Shown: positions 29,562 to 41,111 of the stretch, in pieces
How positions within the stretch are numbered: position 1 is the stretch's first letter
Layout: the number at the start of each line of letters is the position of its first letter
DNA from: Nitratireductor basaltis
GTDB lineage: Bacteria > Pseudomonadota > Alphaproteobacteria > Rhizobiales > Rhizobiaceae
Direction of reading: 5' to 3'
Assembly: GCF_000733725.1 (NCBI RefSeq)
Contig: NZ_JMQM01000001.1
Span: 1,860,001-1,924,000 of the forward strand
Length of the DNA: 64,000 bases
Notes under the pieces: generated by a model
What the model was told of the DNA's origin: nothing
What the model saw: only the letters and a program-made list of their open reading frames with translations
Databases searched by the model: none
Position numbers and translations under genes: made by a program

Positions 29562-30998
29562 ATGGAAGTCTGGAGCTTGAGTTTGAACCGCGCATTACCA
29601 CTGGTGCTTGCCGTTGCGCTCTTCATGGAGCAGATGGATTCGACCGTCATCGCCACATCCCTGCCGGCCATTGCCGCAGATATCGGCACCAGCCCGGTCA
29701 CTCTGAAACTTGCGCTGACCACCTATCTCGTCGCTCTTGCCATCTTCATACCCATCAGCGGCTGGATGGCAGATCGCTTTGGCGCGAAGAAGGTCTTCCG
29801 TCTTGCCATCGCCGTGTTTGTTCTGGGATCGATCGCCTGCGCCTTCGCCAATTCCCTGGTTGCCTTCGTTCTGGCGCGGTTTCTACAGGGTATGGGTGGC
29901 GCCATGATGACACCGGTGGGACGCCTTGTGCTCGTGCGCGCCACACCTCGCCACCAGTTGGTCAACGCCATGGCCTGGCTTGCGGTGCCCGCGCTCATCG
30001 GCCCAATCGCAGGCCCGCCGCTTGGCGGTTTCATCACAACCTATTTTTCCTGGCACTGGATCTTCCTGATCAATGTCCCGATCGGTCTTGCCGGCATAGC
30101 AATGGCGGGTCGGGTTCTGCCGGAAATTGAAGCGGAACAACTGAAGCGGCTCGATGCGAAGGGCTTTCTTTTATCGGGTATCGCCGCATCCGGCATTGTT
30201 TTCGGCCTTTCGGTGATCAGCCTCCCCGCGCTGCCACCGATGGTCGGGATCATCACCGTGTTGGCCGGCATCGCCGCTGTCCTGCTTTACCGCCAGCACG
30301 CCACGCGGGTGGAAAATCCGGTACTGGACCTGACGCTCTTTCGCGACCACGCCTTCCGCTCGGCCATCTTCGGTGGTTTCATCTTCCGCGTCGGCGTCGG
30401 AGCCACTCCATTTCTGTTGCCGTTGATGTTCCAGCTCGTCTTTGGCCTCAACCCGTTCCAATCGGGTATGCTGACCTTCGCCAGTGCCATCGGCGCATTG
30501 GCGATGAAGTTCGGCGCAAGCCGCATATTGCGCGTGGGCGGGTTCAGACAGGTACTGATAATTTCAGCTCTTCTCGGCAGCGTCTTCATAACCGTCAACG
30601 CAGCCTTTACGGCCCAGACGCCACACGCCGTCATCATCGCGGTTCTCATCGCCGGCGGCTTCCTGCGCTCACTCTTCTTCACCTCCACGAACGCGCTGGT
30701 CTTTGCAGAAATCGGCGATCGCGAAGCCGGTCAGGCAACGGCCATAGCCGCCGCATCCCAGCAGATCTCGATTGCACTGGGCGTGGCGGTCGGCGGCGGG
30801 GTGCTTGAGGCCACGGCATGGCTGGGCGACGGAACCATTGGCGCCAACGCCTTCACCAATGCCTTTATCGTGGTCGGGCTCGTGACGGCCTTCGCGGCGG
30901 TGCCGTTCCTGGCTCTACCGCCGGAAGCCGGCAGCAGTGTTTCAGGCCATCGGCGCGATGCGAGAACACCGGACGACGCAGCACAACCTGCCGAATAA
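29562..30998 (+). CDS. MFS transporter, EmrB/QacA-like (DHA2)
   Basis: 478 aa with about 14 membrane helices. Family motifs are FMEQMDSTVIATSLPAIA (DHA2 motif D1), the loop motif GWMADRFGAKKVFRLAI (motif A) and GPIAGPPLGGF (motif C of antiporters). It probably exports drugs or other lipophilic compounds with protons. Start uncertain: ATG at 29562 is used, but a TTG at 29580 preceded by GGAG would also fit. No membrane-fusion partner gene is adjacent. Confidence 0.87.
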   Translation: MEVWSLSLNRALPLVLAVALFMEQMDSTVIATSLPAIAADIGTSPVTLKLALTTYLVALAIFIPISGWMADRFGAKKVFRLAIAVFVLGSIACAFANSLVAFVLARFLQGMGGAMMTPVGRLVLVRATPRHQLVNAMAWLAVPALIGPIAGPPLGGFITTYFSWHWIFLINVPIGLAGIAMAGRVLPEIEAEQLKRLDAKGFLLSGIAASGIVFGLSVISLPALPPMVGIITVLAGIAAVLLYRQHATRVENPVLDLTLFRDHAFRSAIFGGFIFRVGVGATPFLLPLMFQLVFGLNPFQSGMLTFASAIGALAMKFGASRILRVGGFRQVLIISALLGSVFITVNAAFTAQTPHAVIIAVLIAGGFLRSLFFTSTNALVFAEIGDREAGQATAIAAASQQISIALGVAVGGGVLEATAWLGDGTIGANAFTNAFIVVGLVTAFAAVPFLALPPEAGSSVSGHRRDARTPDDAAQPAE

Positions 30999-31004
30999 CG
31001 GGCC

Positions 31005-31988
31005 TCAGTCGAATATTTCGGTCGAGAATGGAGAGGGTTCGATCTGCCCGGTCCGCTCGAAATATTTCTGCAGAACCAGAAGCGAGATCAGCGCTTCGCG
31101 CCTGTCGTCGTAGAATTTCGCGACATGGGATTGCGCGTTGGCAACAATCTCCCTTGCGTCATCCCGATTTTCCTCGCACCAGGCAATACGCTCATCCAGG
31201 TCGGACAGATCATCGTTGAGCGGCACGTAGTGCACGAAGGGCTGGAGCCGCCCTTCCATGAACCATGTCTCAAAGCGCGGCTTGGGCATGAGACATATGC
31301 TGTTCGAAGCCATGATCCACTGCGTGTTCGTGGCCACATCGTTTCCTTCAACGGAAATGATGTAGCGGAACCGCATCTGCTCCTGCGGAAGCAATCGTTG
31401 CGTCGGCACGAGACCATCCCGCGGAACGCCAGCGTGCCCAATGTCATGATCGCGTCGCATGCCATGCCGCGCAATCAGTTCACGCCGGACCCGGCTGTGG
31501 GCACTGCCCCGCCAAACTGCATGCGGTGCCTTTTGCTCGAAGCTGAAGGGGTCGCGAAAAAGCTGAAAATGGCGCAGGCGATTCAGCTTCAGAAGCACTG
31601 ATCGTGTATTTTCTGAACCAACGGGCCGACTTTTCACGATGCTCGGCACATCCGGGACATATGCTATGTCGCCGAAAAGCGGATGGAGCCTCAATGTCTG
31701 TTTGAATGCGCAAATATCGCGCCGCAGATCGAAATAGTAATAGCTTGCGCCGCGGGGGACGTCGTCCAAGCGCACGGCGTGCATGCCAAGCTCCGCACCT
31801 TGGGCGAGCTTGTTGTAGTAGTTTACCCGTAGGCGCAATTCTTCATCCACGCCAGTACGCGCAACTTCCGCAAACCAGCGCTCCTTGCGCATGGCCCAGA
31901 TGAGATTGGGTATCAGTTCACGCGCGATTGCCGCGCCATAGAAGCCCACCCGTCGCGCGGGACTGCGCATTCTGTTGGCGATGCCCAT
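31005..31988 (-). CDS. glycosyltransferase family 90 (lipopolysaccharide-modifying, CAP10-like)
   Basis: 327 aa. GT90 features are AVWRGSAHSRVRRELI, the Asn/Asp-rich core IISVEGNDVATNTQWIMASNSICLMPKPRFETWFMEGRLQPFVHYVPL (partly quoted) and the following DDLSDLDERIAWCEEN. GT90 enzymes include fungal capsule xylosyltransferases and bacterial LPS-modifying xylosyl/glucosyl transferases. It probably decorates a surface glycan. It ends 7 bases from the convergent MFS gene and starts 24 bases after rlmE stops, so it may be read from the ppx-rlmE transcript. Confidence 0.85.
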   Translation of the reverse strand: MGIANRMRSPARRVGFYGAAIARELIPNLIWAMRKERWFAEVARTGVDEELRLRVNYYNKLAQGAELGMHAVRLDDVPRGASYYYFDLRRDICAFKQTLRLHPLFGDIAYVPDVPSIVKSRPVGSENTRSVLLKLNRLRHFQLFRDPFSFEQKAPHAVWRGSAHSRVRRELIARHGMRRDHDIGHAGVPRDGLVPTQRLLPQEQMRFRYIISVEGNDVATNTQWIMASNSICLMPKPRFETWFMEGRLQPFVHYVPLNDDLSDLDERIAWCEENRDDAREIVANAQSHVAKFYDDRREALISLLVLQKYFERTGQIEPSPFSTEIFD

Positions 31989-32011
31989 TGACCCCCTGCC
32001 CCGTTGAAGGA

Positions 32012-32743
32012 TCAGCTGCTGTCGTCAGCCTCATAAGCGTTTCCATCATCCGGCCTGCCCTTGAACCCCTTGGCCAGGAGATAAAGCTCCACCGATTCAC
32101 TGCGTGAGGCCTGGGGCTTCACGTGGTGGACGCTCTTGAAGTTTTTCTTGAGCTGATCAAGCAGACTGTTTTCCGCACCACCCTGGAATGTCTTGGCCAG
32201 AAAATGTCCGCCTTCGCGAAGCACCGAGATCGCAAAGTCGGCAGCAGTCTCGCACAAATGCATTGTCCGGATGTGATCAGTGCGGCGATGGCCTGTCGTG
32301 GGTGCCGCCATGTCGGATATCACCAGATCAGGCTCCCCCCCCAGAGCTTCCATCAAACGTTGGGGCGCTTCGTCATCGAGAAAGTCCATCTGGAGGATGA
32401 CGGCTCCCGGAACCGGGTCCATTTCGAGGTAGTCGATACCAACAACGGACGGCTTTTCAGGATCCGACCCGACGCGCTCGGCCGCCACCTGACACCAGCC
32501 ACCCGGTGCCGCACCGAGATCGATGACGCGCAGCCCCGGCTTCAGGAGCTTGTGCTTGTCGTCGATCTCGGAGAGCTTGTAGGCGGCGCGTGAACGCATG
32601 CCCTCGGCCTGCGCCCGGTGCACATAGGGGTCGTTCAGGTGGCGCTCGAGCCAACGGCGGGAGGAGTTCTTCAGCCCCCGCTTCTTTTTCACCCGAGTCT
32701 TGAGCGCTCGCGCTCCCGTTACGGTTTTCCTGGTGCCGCTCAT
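32012..32743 (-). CDS. rlmE: 23S rRNA 2'-O-ribose methyltransferase RlmE (FtsJ)
   Basis: 243 aa from the ATG at 32743 ([10 protein letters not shown]), whose ATG overlaps the ppx stop in ATGA. The SAM site is [15 protein letters not shown]. The K-D-K-E catalytic set is visible as K in [12 protein letters not shown] in [18 protein letters not shown], and K in [11 protein letters not shown] basic N-terminal extension ([17 protein letters not shown]) is typical of alphaproteobacteria. It modifies U2552 of 23S rRNA. Confidence 0.94.
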   Translation of the reverse strand: MSGTRKTVTGARALKTRVKKKRGLKNSSRRWLERHLNDPYVHRAQAEGMRSRAAYKLSEIDDKHKLLKPGLRVIDLGAAPGGWCQVAAERVGSDPEKPSVVGIDYLEMDPVPGAVILQMDFLDDEAPQRLMEALGGEPDLVISDMAAPTTGHRRTDHIRTMHLCETAADFAISVLREGGHFLAKTFQGGAENSLLDQLKKNFKSVHHVKPQASRSESVELYLLAKGFKGRPDDGNAYEADDSS

Positions 32744-34080
32744 GCTGCCGACCTGTTTCGTTTCGTCCGACGCCACACGCCGTCGCGCGCCATCATTTCG
32801 TTGAGCATGCCTTCACGAAGGCCACGGTCAGCGACACGCAACCGCTCGCTTGGCCACTGCCGGCGGATCGCTTCCAAGATCGCGCAGCCGGCGAGAACAA
32901 GATCAGCGCGTTCCGCACCGATACACGGATTGGCCTTGCGCGTATCGAAGTCCCAGGACAGGAGCCGCTCGATCATCCGGTCCACGCTCTCACTGTCCAT
33001 CCAGAGTCCATCCACACGGCGGCGGTCATAGCGCGGCAGATCAAGATGCACGCCCGCAAGGGTCGTGACCGTCCCGGACGTCCCAAGAAGATGGAAACGG
33101 GAAGGGTCACCCAGGTGGCTGAGGCGATCACGTCCATCGAAGCGCTCCAGCATCGCGGCAACATGAGCCACCATCTCTTCGAAACTCTCCGGCGTCACTT
33201 CGTGGCCGCCGAACTTCTCGGCCAGCGATACCACGCCCACGGGCAGCGAGGTCCAGGAGACGATATGTTCGGCCAGGCGCGGGCTGCGACGCTTCGAGGT
33301 ATCGATGAGGGCAATCTCCGATGAGCCGCCGCCAATATCAAACAGCACCACGCCCTCGGTCTCACGCGAGACGAGCGAAGAGCAGCCGGAGACCGCAAGC
33401 CGCGCCTCGGTTTCCCTTGAGATCACTTCAAGCCTCAACCCCGTTTCGGATTGAACGCGCTTTATGAAAGTCTCACCATTTCCTGCCGAACGACATGCTT
33501 CCGTGGCGATGAGATGCAAACCGGCAAGCTGGCGTCCTTTCAGCTTCTGAGCGCAGATCGCCAGAGCCTCGATCGCCCGATCCATCGCGGCGTCCGACAA
33601 TTCGCCGGCCAGGCTCAGGCCTTCTCCAAGCCGCACGATACGGGAGAATGCGTCCACCACGCGAAAGCGGCCGGGTTTGGTGGGGGTAGCCACTAGCAGC
33701 CGACAATTGTTGGTGCCAAGATCGAGCGCGGCATAAAGCCTGTTTTCCTCGCGCCCCTGCACGGCTCGAAGTGTCGGAGCAGGCATGGTCTTGGCTGCTC
33801 CATTGCCGGCATCGGGCTGTCCTGGGGCAATCTTGGCCTTCGTAGGCTGGCTGTCGTCGCGCACGAATACGCGCCGCCCGTTCTTGCGACGGCGCTTGCG
33901 TTTGCGTTTTCCCGGGGTTTTCGGTGCATCAGCACCCTGTGGCGTACTGGACGCACTCCCCGGAGCAGAAGCGCTGGCCGGCTTCCGCATCCTCGTATCG
34001 GCCACGCCGCCCCCGGCCAAGGCGTGATCGCGAATCAGATCCGCGACCGGTGGCGCATCGCTGTCTGCGTGCTCGTCCAC
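32740..34080 (-). CDS. ppx: Ppx/GppA-family phosphatase
   Basis: 446 aa with a GTG start at 34080. The N-terminal about 110 residues are polar and end in a basic Lys/Arg block ([17 protein letters not shown]) found ahead of the catalytic domain in rhizobial homologues. The ASKHA core follows: [17 protein letters not shown] (phosphate-1), [17 protein letters not shown] (phosphate-2). Members hydrolyse polyphosphate or pppGpp. It is translationally coupled to rlmE by an ATGA overlap, a conserved pair in Rhizobiales. Confidence 0.9.
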   Translation of the reverse strand: MDEHADSDAPPVADLIRDHALAGGGVADTRMRKPASASAPGSASSTPQGADAPKTPGKRKRKRRRKNGRRVFVRDDSQPTKAKIAPGQPDAGNGAAKTMPAPTLRAVQGREENRLYAALDLGTNNCRLLVATPTKPGRFRVVDAFSRIVRLGEGLSLAGELSDAAMDRAIEALAICAQKLKGRQLAGLHLIATEACRSAGNGETFIKRVQSETGLRLEVISRETEARLAVSGCSSLVSRETEGVVLFDIGGGSSEIALIDTSKRRSPRLAEHIVSWTSLPVGVVSLAEKFGGHEVTPESFEEMVAHVAAMLERFDGRDRLSHLGDPSRFHLLGTSGTVTTLAGVHLDLPRYDRRRVDGLWMDSESVDRMIERLLSWDFDTRKANPCIGAERADLVLAGCAILEAIRRQWPSERLRVADRGLREGMLNEMMARDGVWRRTKRNRSAA

Positions 34081-34302
34081 CGATTGTCCTTCCGCGCCGC
34101 GCGTACCGCCTCATCGGCTCCGCTGCTGGCGCAATCTCTCTTCGTTGGGTACCAGATTAACAGCCACGACGATATTCACCAAGGGCAGCAGGTTCATTTC
34201 CCCTGCATGAACGAGCATTCTTCATTCAAAGCCGACCGGCGGGGTTGACTCAGCCACGAGGATGAATAAATAGGCGGACATATCCGGCGCCGCCGGCCCT
34301 GC

Positions 34303-34376
34303 TGGGGAATAGGTTAACGGTAGACCCGCGGACTCTGACTCCGTTAGTCCTGGTTCGAATCCAGGTTCCCCAGCCA
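34303..34376 (+). tRNA. tRNA-Gln, anticodon CTG
   Basis: The acceptor stem TGGGGAA pairs with TTCCCCA, followed by discriminator G and an encoded CCA. The anticodon stem GCGGA/TCCGT holds the loop CTCTGAC with anticodon CTG. The T arm is TGGTTCGAATCCAG. The 3' end is a common integration target, and an integrase begins 159 bases downstream in the same direction. Confidence 0.95.
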
Positions 34377-34535
34377 TTTCGCACGTCCGCAGTTTGGATT
34401 CATTGAAGAATTCGTTCTGTGCGAATCCTCCAGAGCAGTGTTTTTGCCGATTTTGCCCTCTGTGCCCAAAACTGTCGCACAGGACTGCTGCACATGGCTG
34501 TGCACGTCCTGCGCCAAGCGCACAAGGATTCGGTC

Positions 34536-36749
34536 ATGGCAGCACGGCATCGCATCGCCAATCTCACCCGCCGCGGCAATGTCTTCTACTGGCGCGCAAG
34601 GATCCCTTCAGCCCTTGCGATCGACCAGCGTAGCCACCTCGCATTGTCACTGCGCCACGGGGATCATACAAAGGCCAAAAGCATGGTCCGGCGGCTCAAC
34701 ACGCTGCTGGCGGAACTGGCCGAGAATGACAGGGCGCGCATGACAAGCCGCGAACAGCTGGACGAGATTTTTCGCGCTGAGATCGAGCGCATGAATGAGA
34801 GCCTGGAGGATCTCGCCTTCGCCGCACGCCGCACGGGCTCGGCGGCGGAAGACAATCTGCGCGCCGACATCCTGGTCGGCTGGGCCTATCGCCTGATCGA
34901 GTTGTTTGGCACGGGCCGCCCGATGCGCTTCGACGCAAGCTGCCCAGCCCGTCGCGTTCTCGAACAGGCAGGTTTCGCAGAAAGCCAGATCAGCGAGATT
35001 GCCGCGACCTTCGAGCAGGAGCGGAAAGAGTGCCGCACGGCCTATTTCGAAGGCTTCCTCAAGTCTGAGATGGACGCGCATGGCCTTAAGGACACGCCAT
35101 TGAACCGCGAACGGGCAACGCAGCAGATCATGCGCGCCAAGGCAGATGTGCTGCTGGGTGCGCCTGATCGCTATGGTCCTCTAAGCACGGGCAGTGATGT
35201 GGCGGCGCTGTTTGGCGAGCCGACGCAGCCGCAAACATCTTCCCTGGAAGCCGCGCCGTTGCCAGCGCCTGCTACAGCCAGCCCAACCCAGGACGAAGCG
35301 CCCGCAAGGGCCCTCCTCTCGCTGGAACAGACGCATGCGCCGCAGACGCAGGCAACAGAATCTGCGCCTTCCGTCAGCGCGCCTGCGTCACCCGCGCCGG
35401 ACTTCGCCATTCCGCAGCAGCCTCAGCCCGCACAAGCACCAGCACCGGAAGTCATTGAACCCGCCACCCAAACACCGACCGCTCCTGTTATTGATGACGA
35501 AAAAGGCGTGGATCTGCCGCTGTCGCAGTTCATCACGGAATGCGATGCGCTGATGAAGAGCAACCAACATCATTGGGAGGATGCCACCGCCAAGGACGTG
35601 AAGGTCGCGGTCACCATGTTAGTGGGCGTGCTGGAGGAACAGGGCATTACCCATTCAAGCCAGATGCGACAGATCCATCTGGGCAAACTGAGGGAACATT
35701 TCGATCACATCCTGACGAATTACGGTCGCAGTCCGCGGTTGCGGTCTCTTGGCACGGCAGACCTGCGCGCTGCCTCAGCAGAAGCCGTGAAATCGCATGT
35801 GGATGCAGGCAAGGAACCGCCGAAACTGGGGCTAGGCCCGACGACAATCCGCAAGCACCTGGCCAATATCAACACTTTCCTCACCTATATCAAAGGCCGC
35901 GGCTATCACGTGCCGAACCTCACCATGGATGGGTTGCGGCCCAGGAAGCCGAAACTGAGCGATGCGCGCCGCATCACGGACAAGCCGGGGCCCGAACAGC
36001 TGCGACCGATGTTCGACATGCCGCTGTTTACGGGCTGCAAGAGTGCGACGGAGCAGGAGGTGGCGGGGCCGCATGTTTTTCACTCGGCCAACTATTTTCT
36101 GCCGATGCTCATGGTGTATCTCGGGCCTCGGCGCGCTGAGGTCGCAGGGTTAGCAGTCAAGGACATCGTCAAGACGGCTCAAGGCTGGGCGATCGACATC
36201 CGCCCGAACAAATTTCGCAGCCTCAAGAATGCGAGCTCGGCGCGGATGCTGCCAGTGCCTGATGAAGTTCTGCGGTTGAACTTCATCGACTATGTCGAAG
36301 CGATCAAGGCGCTGCGCTACGACGCGTTGTTCCCGGAGCTCTTTGCCAAAAGCCGCAGAACCGATCCGGGTGACCGCTTCTACAAGGATTTCGTCCCCAA
36401 GCTGCACCAACATCTCGGTGATGCCGAACGCTGGAACCGCGTGCTGCACGCTCTACGCCATGGATTTGCAGACACCCTGAAACAGGCGCTCGTCCACCCA
36501 AGCATCATCAGCGATATTGCGGGCCGCCTCGGAAACGACGAGACCAGCATGCGCTACACGAATCGCGCGGGGCTGAATGTGATCAAAGATGCGCTGCAGA
36601 AATATCCGAGCGTCACAAACCATTTGGAACCGCAACCGATCAGGTTGCTACCTTGGGTGGAGGCACAAGAACCGTCACCTTGGGAGGGGCGAAGCAGCGC
36701 ACATCGTCTACAGGAGGCTAGAGCGAAACGGAAGCGCCCAAAACGATAG
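34536..36749 (+). CDS. large tyrosine recombinase (integrase) at tRNA-Gln
   Basis: 737 aa from the ATG at 34536 (MAARHRIANL), which has AAGGA eight bases upstream. The frame stays open to a GTG at 34419. Domains: an N-terminal DUF6538-like segment (LTRRGNVFYWRARIPSAL); a long helical region; a Pro/Ala/Gln-rich disordered linker (about 245-350); a core-binding domain; and a catalytic domain with the first Arg in YLGPRRAEVAGL, the H-x-x-R region in LHALRHGFADTLK, and the nucleophile Tyr in MRYTNRAG. All expected catalytic residues are visible, so it may be active. It starts next to the tRNA in the same direction, as integrases of genomic islands do. Confidence 0.9.
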   Translation: MAARHRIANLTRRGNVFYWRARIPSALAIDQRSHLALSLRHGDHTKAKSMVRRLNTLLAELAENDRARMTSREQLDEIFRAEIERMNESLEDLAFAARRTGSAAEDNLRADILVGWAYRLIELFGTGRPMRFDASCPARRVLEQAGFAESQISEIAATFEQERKECRTAYFEGFLKSEMDAHGLKDTPLNRERATQQIMRAKADVLLGAPDRYGPLSTGSDVAALFGEPTQPQTSSLEAAPLPAPATASPTQDEAPARALLSLEQTHAPQTQATESAPSVSAPASPAPDFAIPQQPQPAQAPAPEVIEPATQTPTAPVIDDEKGVDLPLSQFITECDALMKSNQHHWEDATAKDVKVAVTMLVGVLEEQGITHSSQMRQIHLGKLREHFDHILTNYGRSPRLRSLGTADLRAASAEAVKSHVDAGKEPPKLGLGPTTIRKHLANINTFLTYIKGRGYHVPNLTMDGLRPRKPKLSDARRITDKPGPEQLRPMFDMPLFTGCKSATEQEVAGPHVFHSANYFLPMLMVYLGPRRAEVAGLAVKDIVKTAQGWAIDIRPNKFRSLKNASSARMLPVPDEVLRLNFIDYVEAIKALRYDALFPELFAKSRRTDPGDRFYKDFVPKLHQHLGDAERWNRVLHALRHGFADTLKQALVHPSIISDIAGRLGNDETSMRYTNRAGLNVIKDALQKYPSVTNHLEPQPIRLLPWVEAQEPSPWEGRSSAHRLQEARAKRKRPKR

Positions 36750-36912
36750 GATGTCTGCCCAGAGTGTGGAAATGCTATTCCCGACTTTTCGCAGCTTGAA
36801 ATAGTAGTTGCAGTGCAGTACTGCCGCATTTGCTTGAACTTGTTTCGCGACGGTAGCCATCAAAGTCACACATCAATTTGCGTTAGCACAGTTAGCCTTT
36901 GGAGATTCTCCT

Positions 36913-39337
<2,425 letters not shown>

Positions 39338-39354
39338 TGGTTATTGGCAGCCCC

Positions 39355-40326
39355 ATGCGTGTCCTCATTACAGGAGCATTAGGTTTCGTGGGACACCACC
39401 TGGTTCGAACCCTTGAGGTCACCTACGGAAGCAATATTTATGTGATACCGACTGCCAAGGCACCAATATCTGATCCTTCCTTCAATTTGATCGAGACTTT
39501 AGATGTAACCTGCCGTCTGTCAGTCGACAATGCCATCAAGCGATATAATCCGACGCATATCATACATCTCGCTGGAATCGCTTCTCCGGTCGCCGCGGCA
39601 AAAAATCCAGATTTAGCATGGCAGGTGCACCTGCAAGGGACTCGCAACATTGCACACTCAATTCTCGCGAATGCACCAGAGTGTACGCTCATCAATGCTG
39701 GATCAGGACTAATATACGGTGAGAGCGCGAAGGTCGGGCACCCTCTTGACGAGACAACTGTGCCCGCCCCTCTTGACGAGTATGGCGCATCTAAGGCTGC
39801 CGCCGACCTCGCACTTGGAGCACTCGGCAATCTTGGATTACGTGTATTCCGAATGAGGCCCTTCAACCACATTGGCGCAGGACAGACTGAAGAATTTGTA
39901 GCGACAGCTTTTGCTATGCAAATTGCTCGCATTGAGGCAGGAATTCAACCGCCAATAATCGAAGTTGGCAACCTTAACGCAGAGCGAGACTTTCTTGATG
40001 TGCGAGACGTCGCTTCGGCCTATGCTAAAAGTTTGTCCCTTCCCTCAGTATCTTCACGGTCTTTAATTTATAACATCGGCTCTGGAAAAGCGTGTCGAAT
40101 TGCAGACCTGTTACAGAAACTCGTTGCATTAAGTTCAGCAGACATCGATATACGCCTTGATCCGGCTCGCCAAAGACAAAGTGACGTTCCGATAATAGTT
40201 GCCAACGCCCAAAAAGCTAGAAATGAATTGAACTGGCGACCTCGATACAGCCTTGAAGAGACACTAGCTGAGGTACTCGCCGACTGCAGAAAGCGAGTAG
40301 CTACCCAGACACTAGGAAGCAAATAA
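39355..40326 (+). CDS. rmd: GDP-6-deoxy-D-mannose reductase (GDP-4-keto-6-deoxymannose reductase)
   Basis: 323 aa from the ATG at 39355. SDR with GALGFVGHHLVRTL at the N-terminus, NAGSGLIYG and YxxxK in YGASKAAADLAL. The pairing of gmd with a reductase of this kind, and no fucose synthase (GMER) or perosamine transaminase in the cluster, points to GDP-D-rhamnose as product. Its stop overlaps the wzm start by one base (TAATG), so translation is coupled. Confidence 0.85.
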   Translation: MRVLITGALGFVGHHLVRTLEVTYGSNIYVIPTAKAPISDPSFNLIETLDVTCRLSVDNAIKRYNPTHIIHLAGIASPVAAAKNPDLAWQVHLQGTRNIAHSILANAPECTLINAGSGLIYGESAKVGHPLDETTVPAPLDEYGASKAAADLALGALGNLGLRVFRMRPFNHIGAGQTEEFVATAFAMQIARIEAGIQPPIIEVGNLNAERDFLDVRDVASAYAKSLSLPSVSSRSLIYNIGSGKACRIADLLQKLVALSSADIDIRLDPARQRQSDVPIIVANAQKARNELNWRPRYSLEETLAEVLADCRKRVATQTLGSK

Positions 40327-41111
40327 TGCTCTCTGCTCTATGGTCCTATCGTCATTTTGTTAGGTCTTCCATCGCTGCTGAACTCCGAGCGAGATATGCG
40401 CGGTCACGTATCGGTCTATTCTGGTCTATATTACACCCGCTCGCTCAAGCAGCTATATTTGCCTTAGTGCTCGCGCAAGTTCTCGGCGCGAAATTAAACG
40501 GGATAGACGATAAAGCAGCATATCCGATGTATTTGCTTTCGGGCATGGCCGCCTGGAGCCTTTTCAGTGAAATCCTCACACGATGCCTAAATGTCTTCAT
40601 CGAGTACGCTGGCACCCTCAAGAAGATCTCTTTTCCACGTCTTTCTTTACCGCTGATAGTGTGGGGAAGCGCTCTATTGAACCATTTTTTTCTATTGCTT
40701 GCGATTTTCGTGGTATTCCTCTTTTTTGGAAAGTTCCCGTCATTTCCCTGGATAGCACTGCCCCTCGGCATCATCCTTATCTCGCTCTTCGCCTTTGGGC
40801 TTGGGATGTTGTTAGGTGTTTTAAACGTTTTTTCTAGAGATGTGGGGCAAGTCGTTACAGTTGTAATGCAATTGTGGTTCTGGATCACACCAATAGTATA
40901 TCCTATAGATATCGTACCTGAACACCTTCTAATAATTTTAAAACTAAACCCTCTTGTTCCAATCGTAGAGATATACCAGGATGCAATGGTATATGGCGAT
41001 TTTCCGAATTTATACTCCCTTATATATCCTGCAGCACTTTCGCTTTCCCTATTTTCACTCTCTTTTATAGTTTTTAGAAAGGCTAGCTCAGAATTGGTGG
41101 ATGTGTTGTGA
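40326..41111 (+). CDS. wzm: O-antigen/polysaccharide ABC transporter permease
   Basis: 261 aa ABC-2 type permease with six membrane helices. Typical features are ELRARYARSRIGLFWSILHP, where the amphipathic gate helix and first membrane helix begin, and GQVVTVVMQLWFWITPIVYP in the C-terminal half. With Wzt it exports finished, lipid-linked polysaccharide across the inner membrane. It overlaps wzt by four bases (GTGA). Confidence 0.93.
   Translation: MLSALWSYRHFVRSSIAAELRARYARSRIGLFWSILHPLAQAAIFALVLAQVLGAKLNGIDDKAAYPMYLLSGMAAWSLFSEILTRCLNVFIEYAGTLKKISFPRLSLPLIVWGSALLNHFFLLLAIFVVFLFFGKFPSFPWIALPLGIILISLFAFGLGMLLGVLNVFSRDVGQVVTVVMQLWFWITPIVYPIDIVPEHLLIILKLNPLVPIVEIYQDAMVYGDFPNLYSLIYPAALSLSLFSLSFIVFRKASSELVDVL

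Noticed and set aside
34419-34535. GTG at 34419 as the integrase start
   Set aside because: There is no binding site, and similarity to the integrase N-terminal domain begins after the ATG at 34536, which has AAGGA in front.
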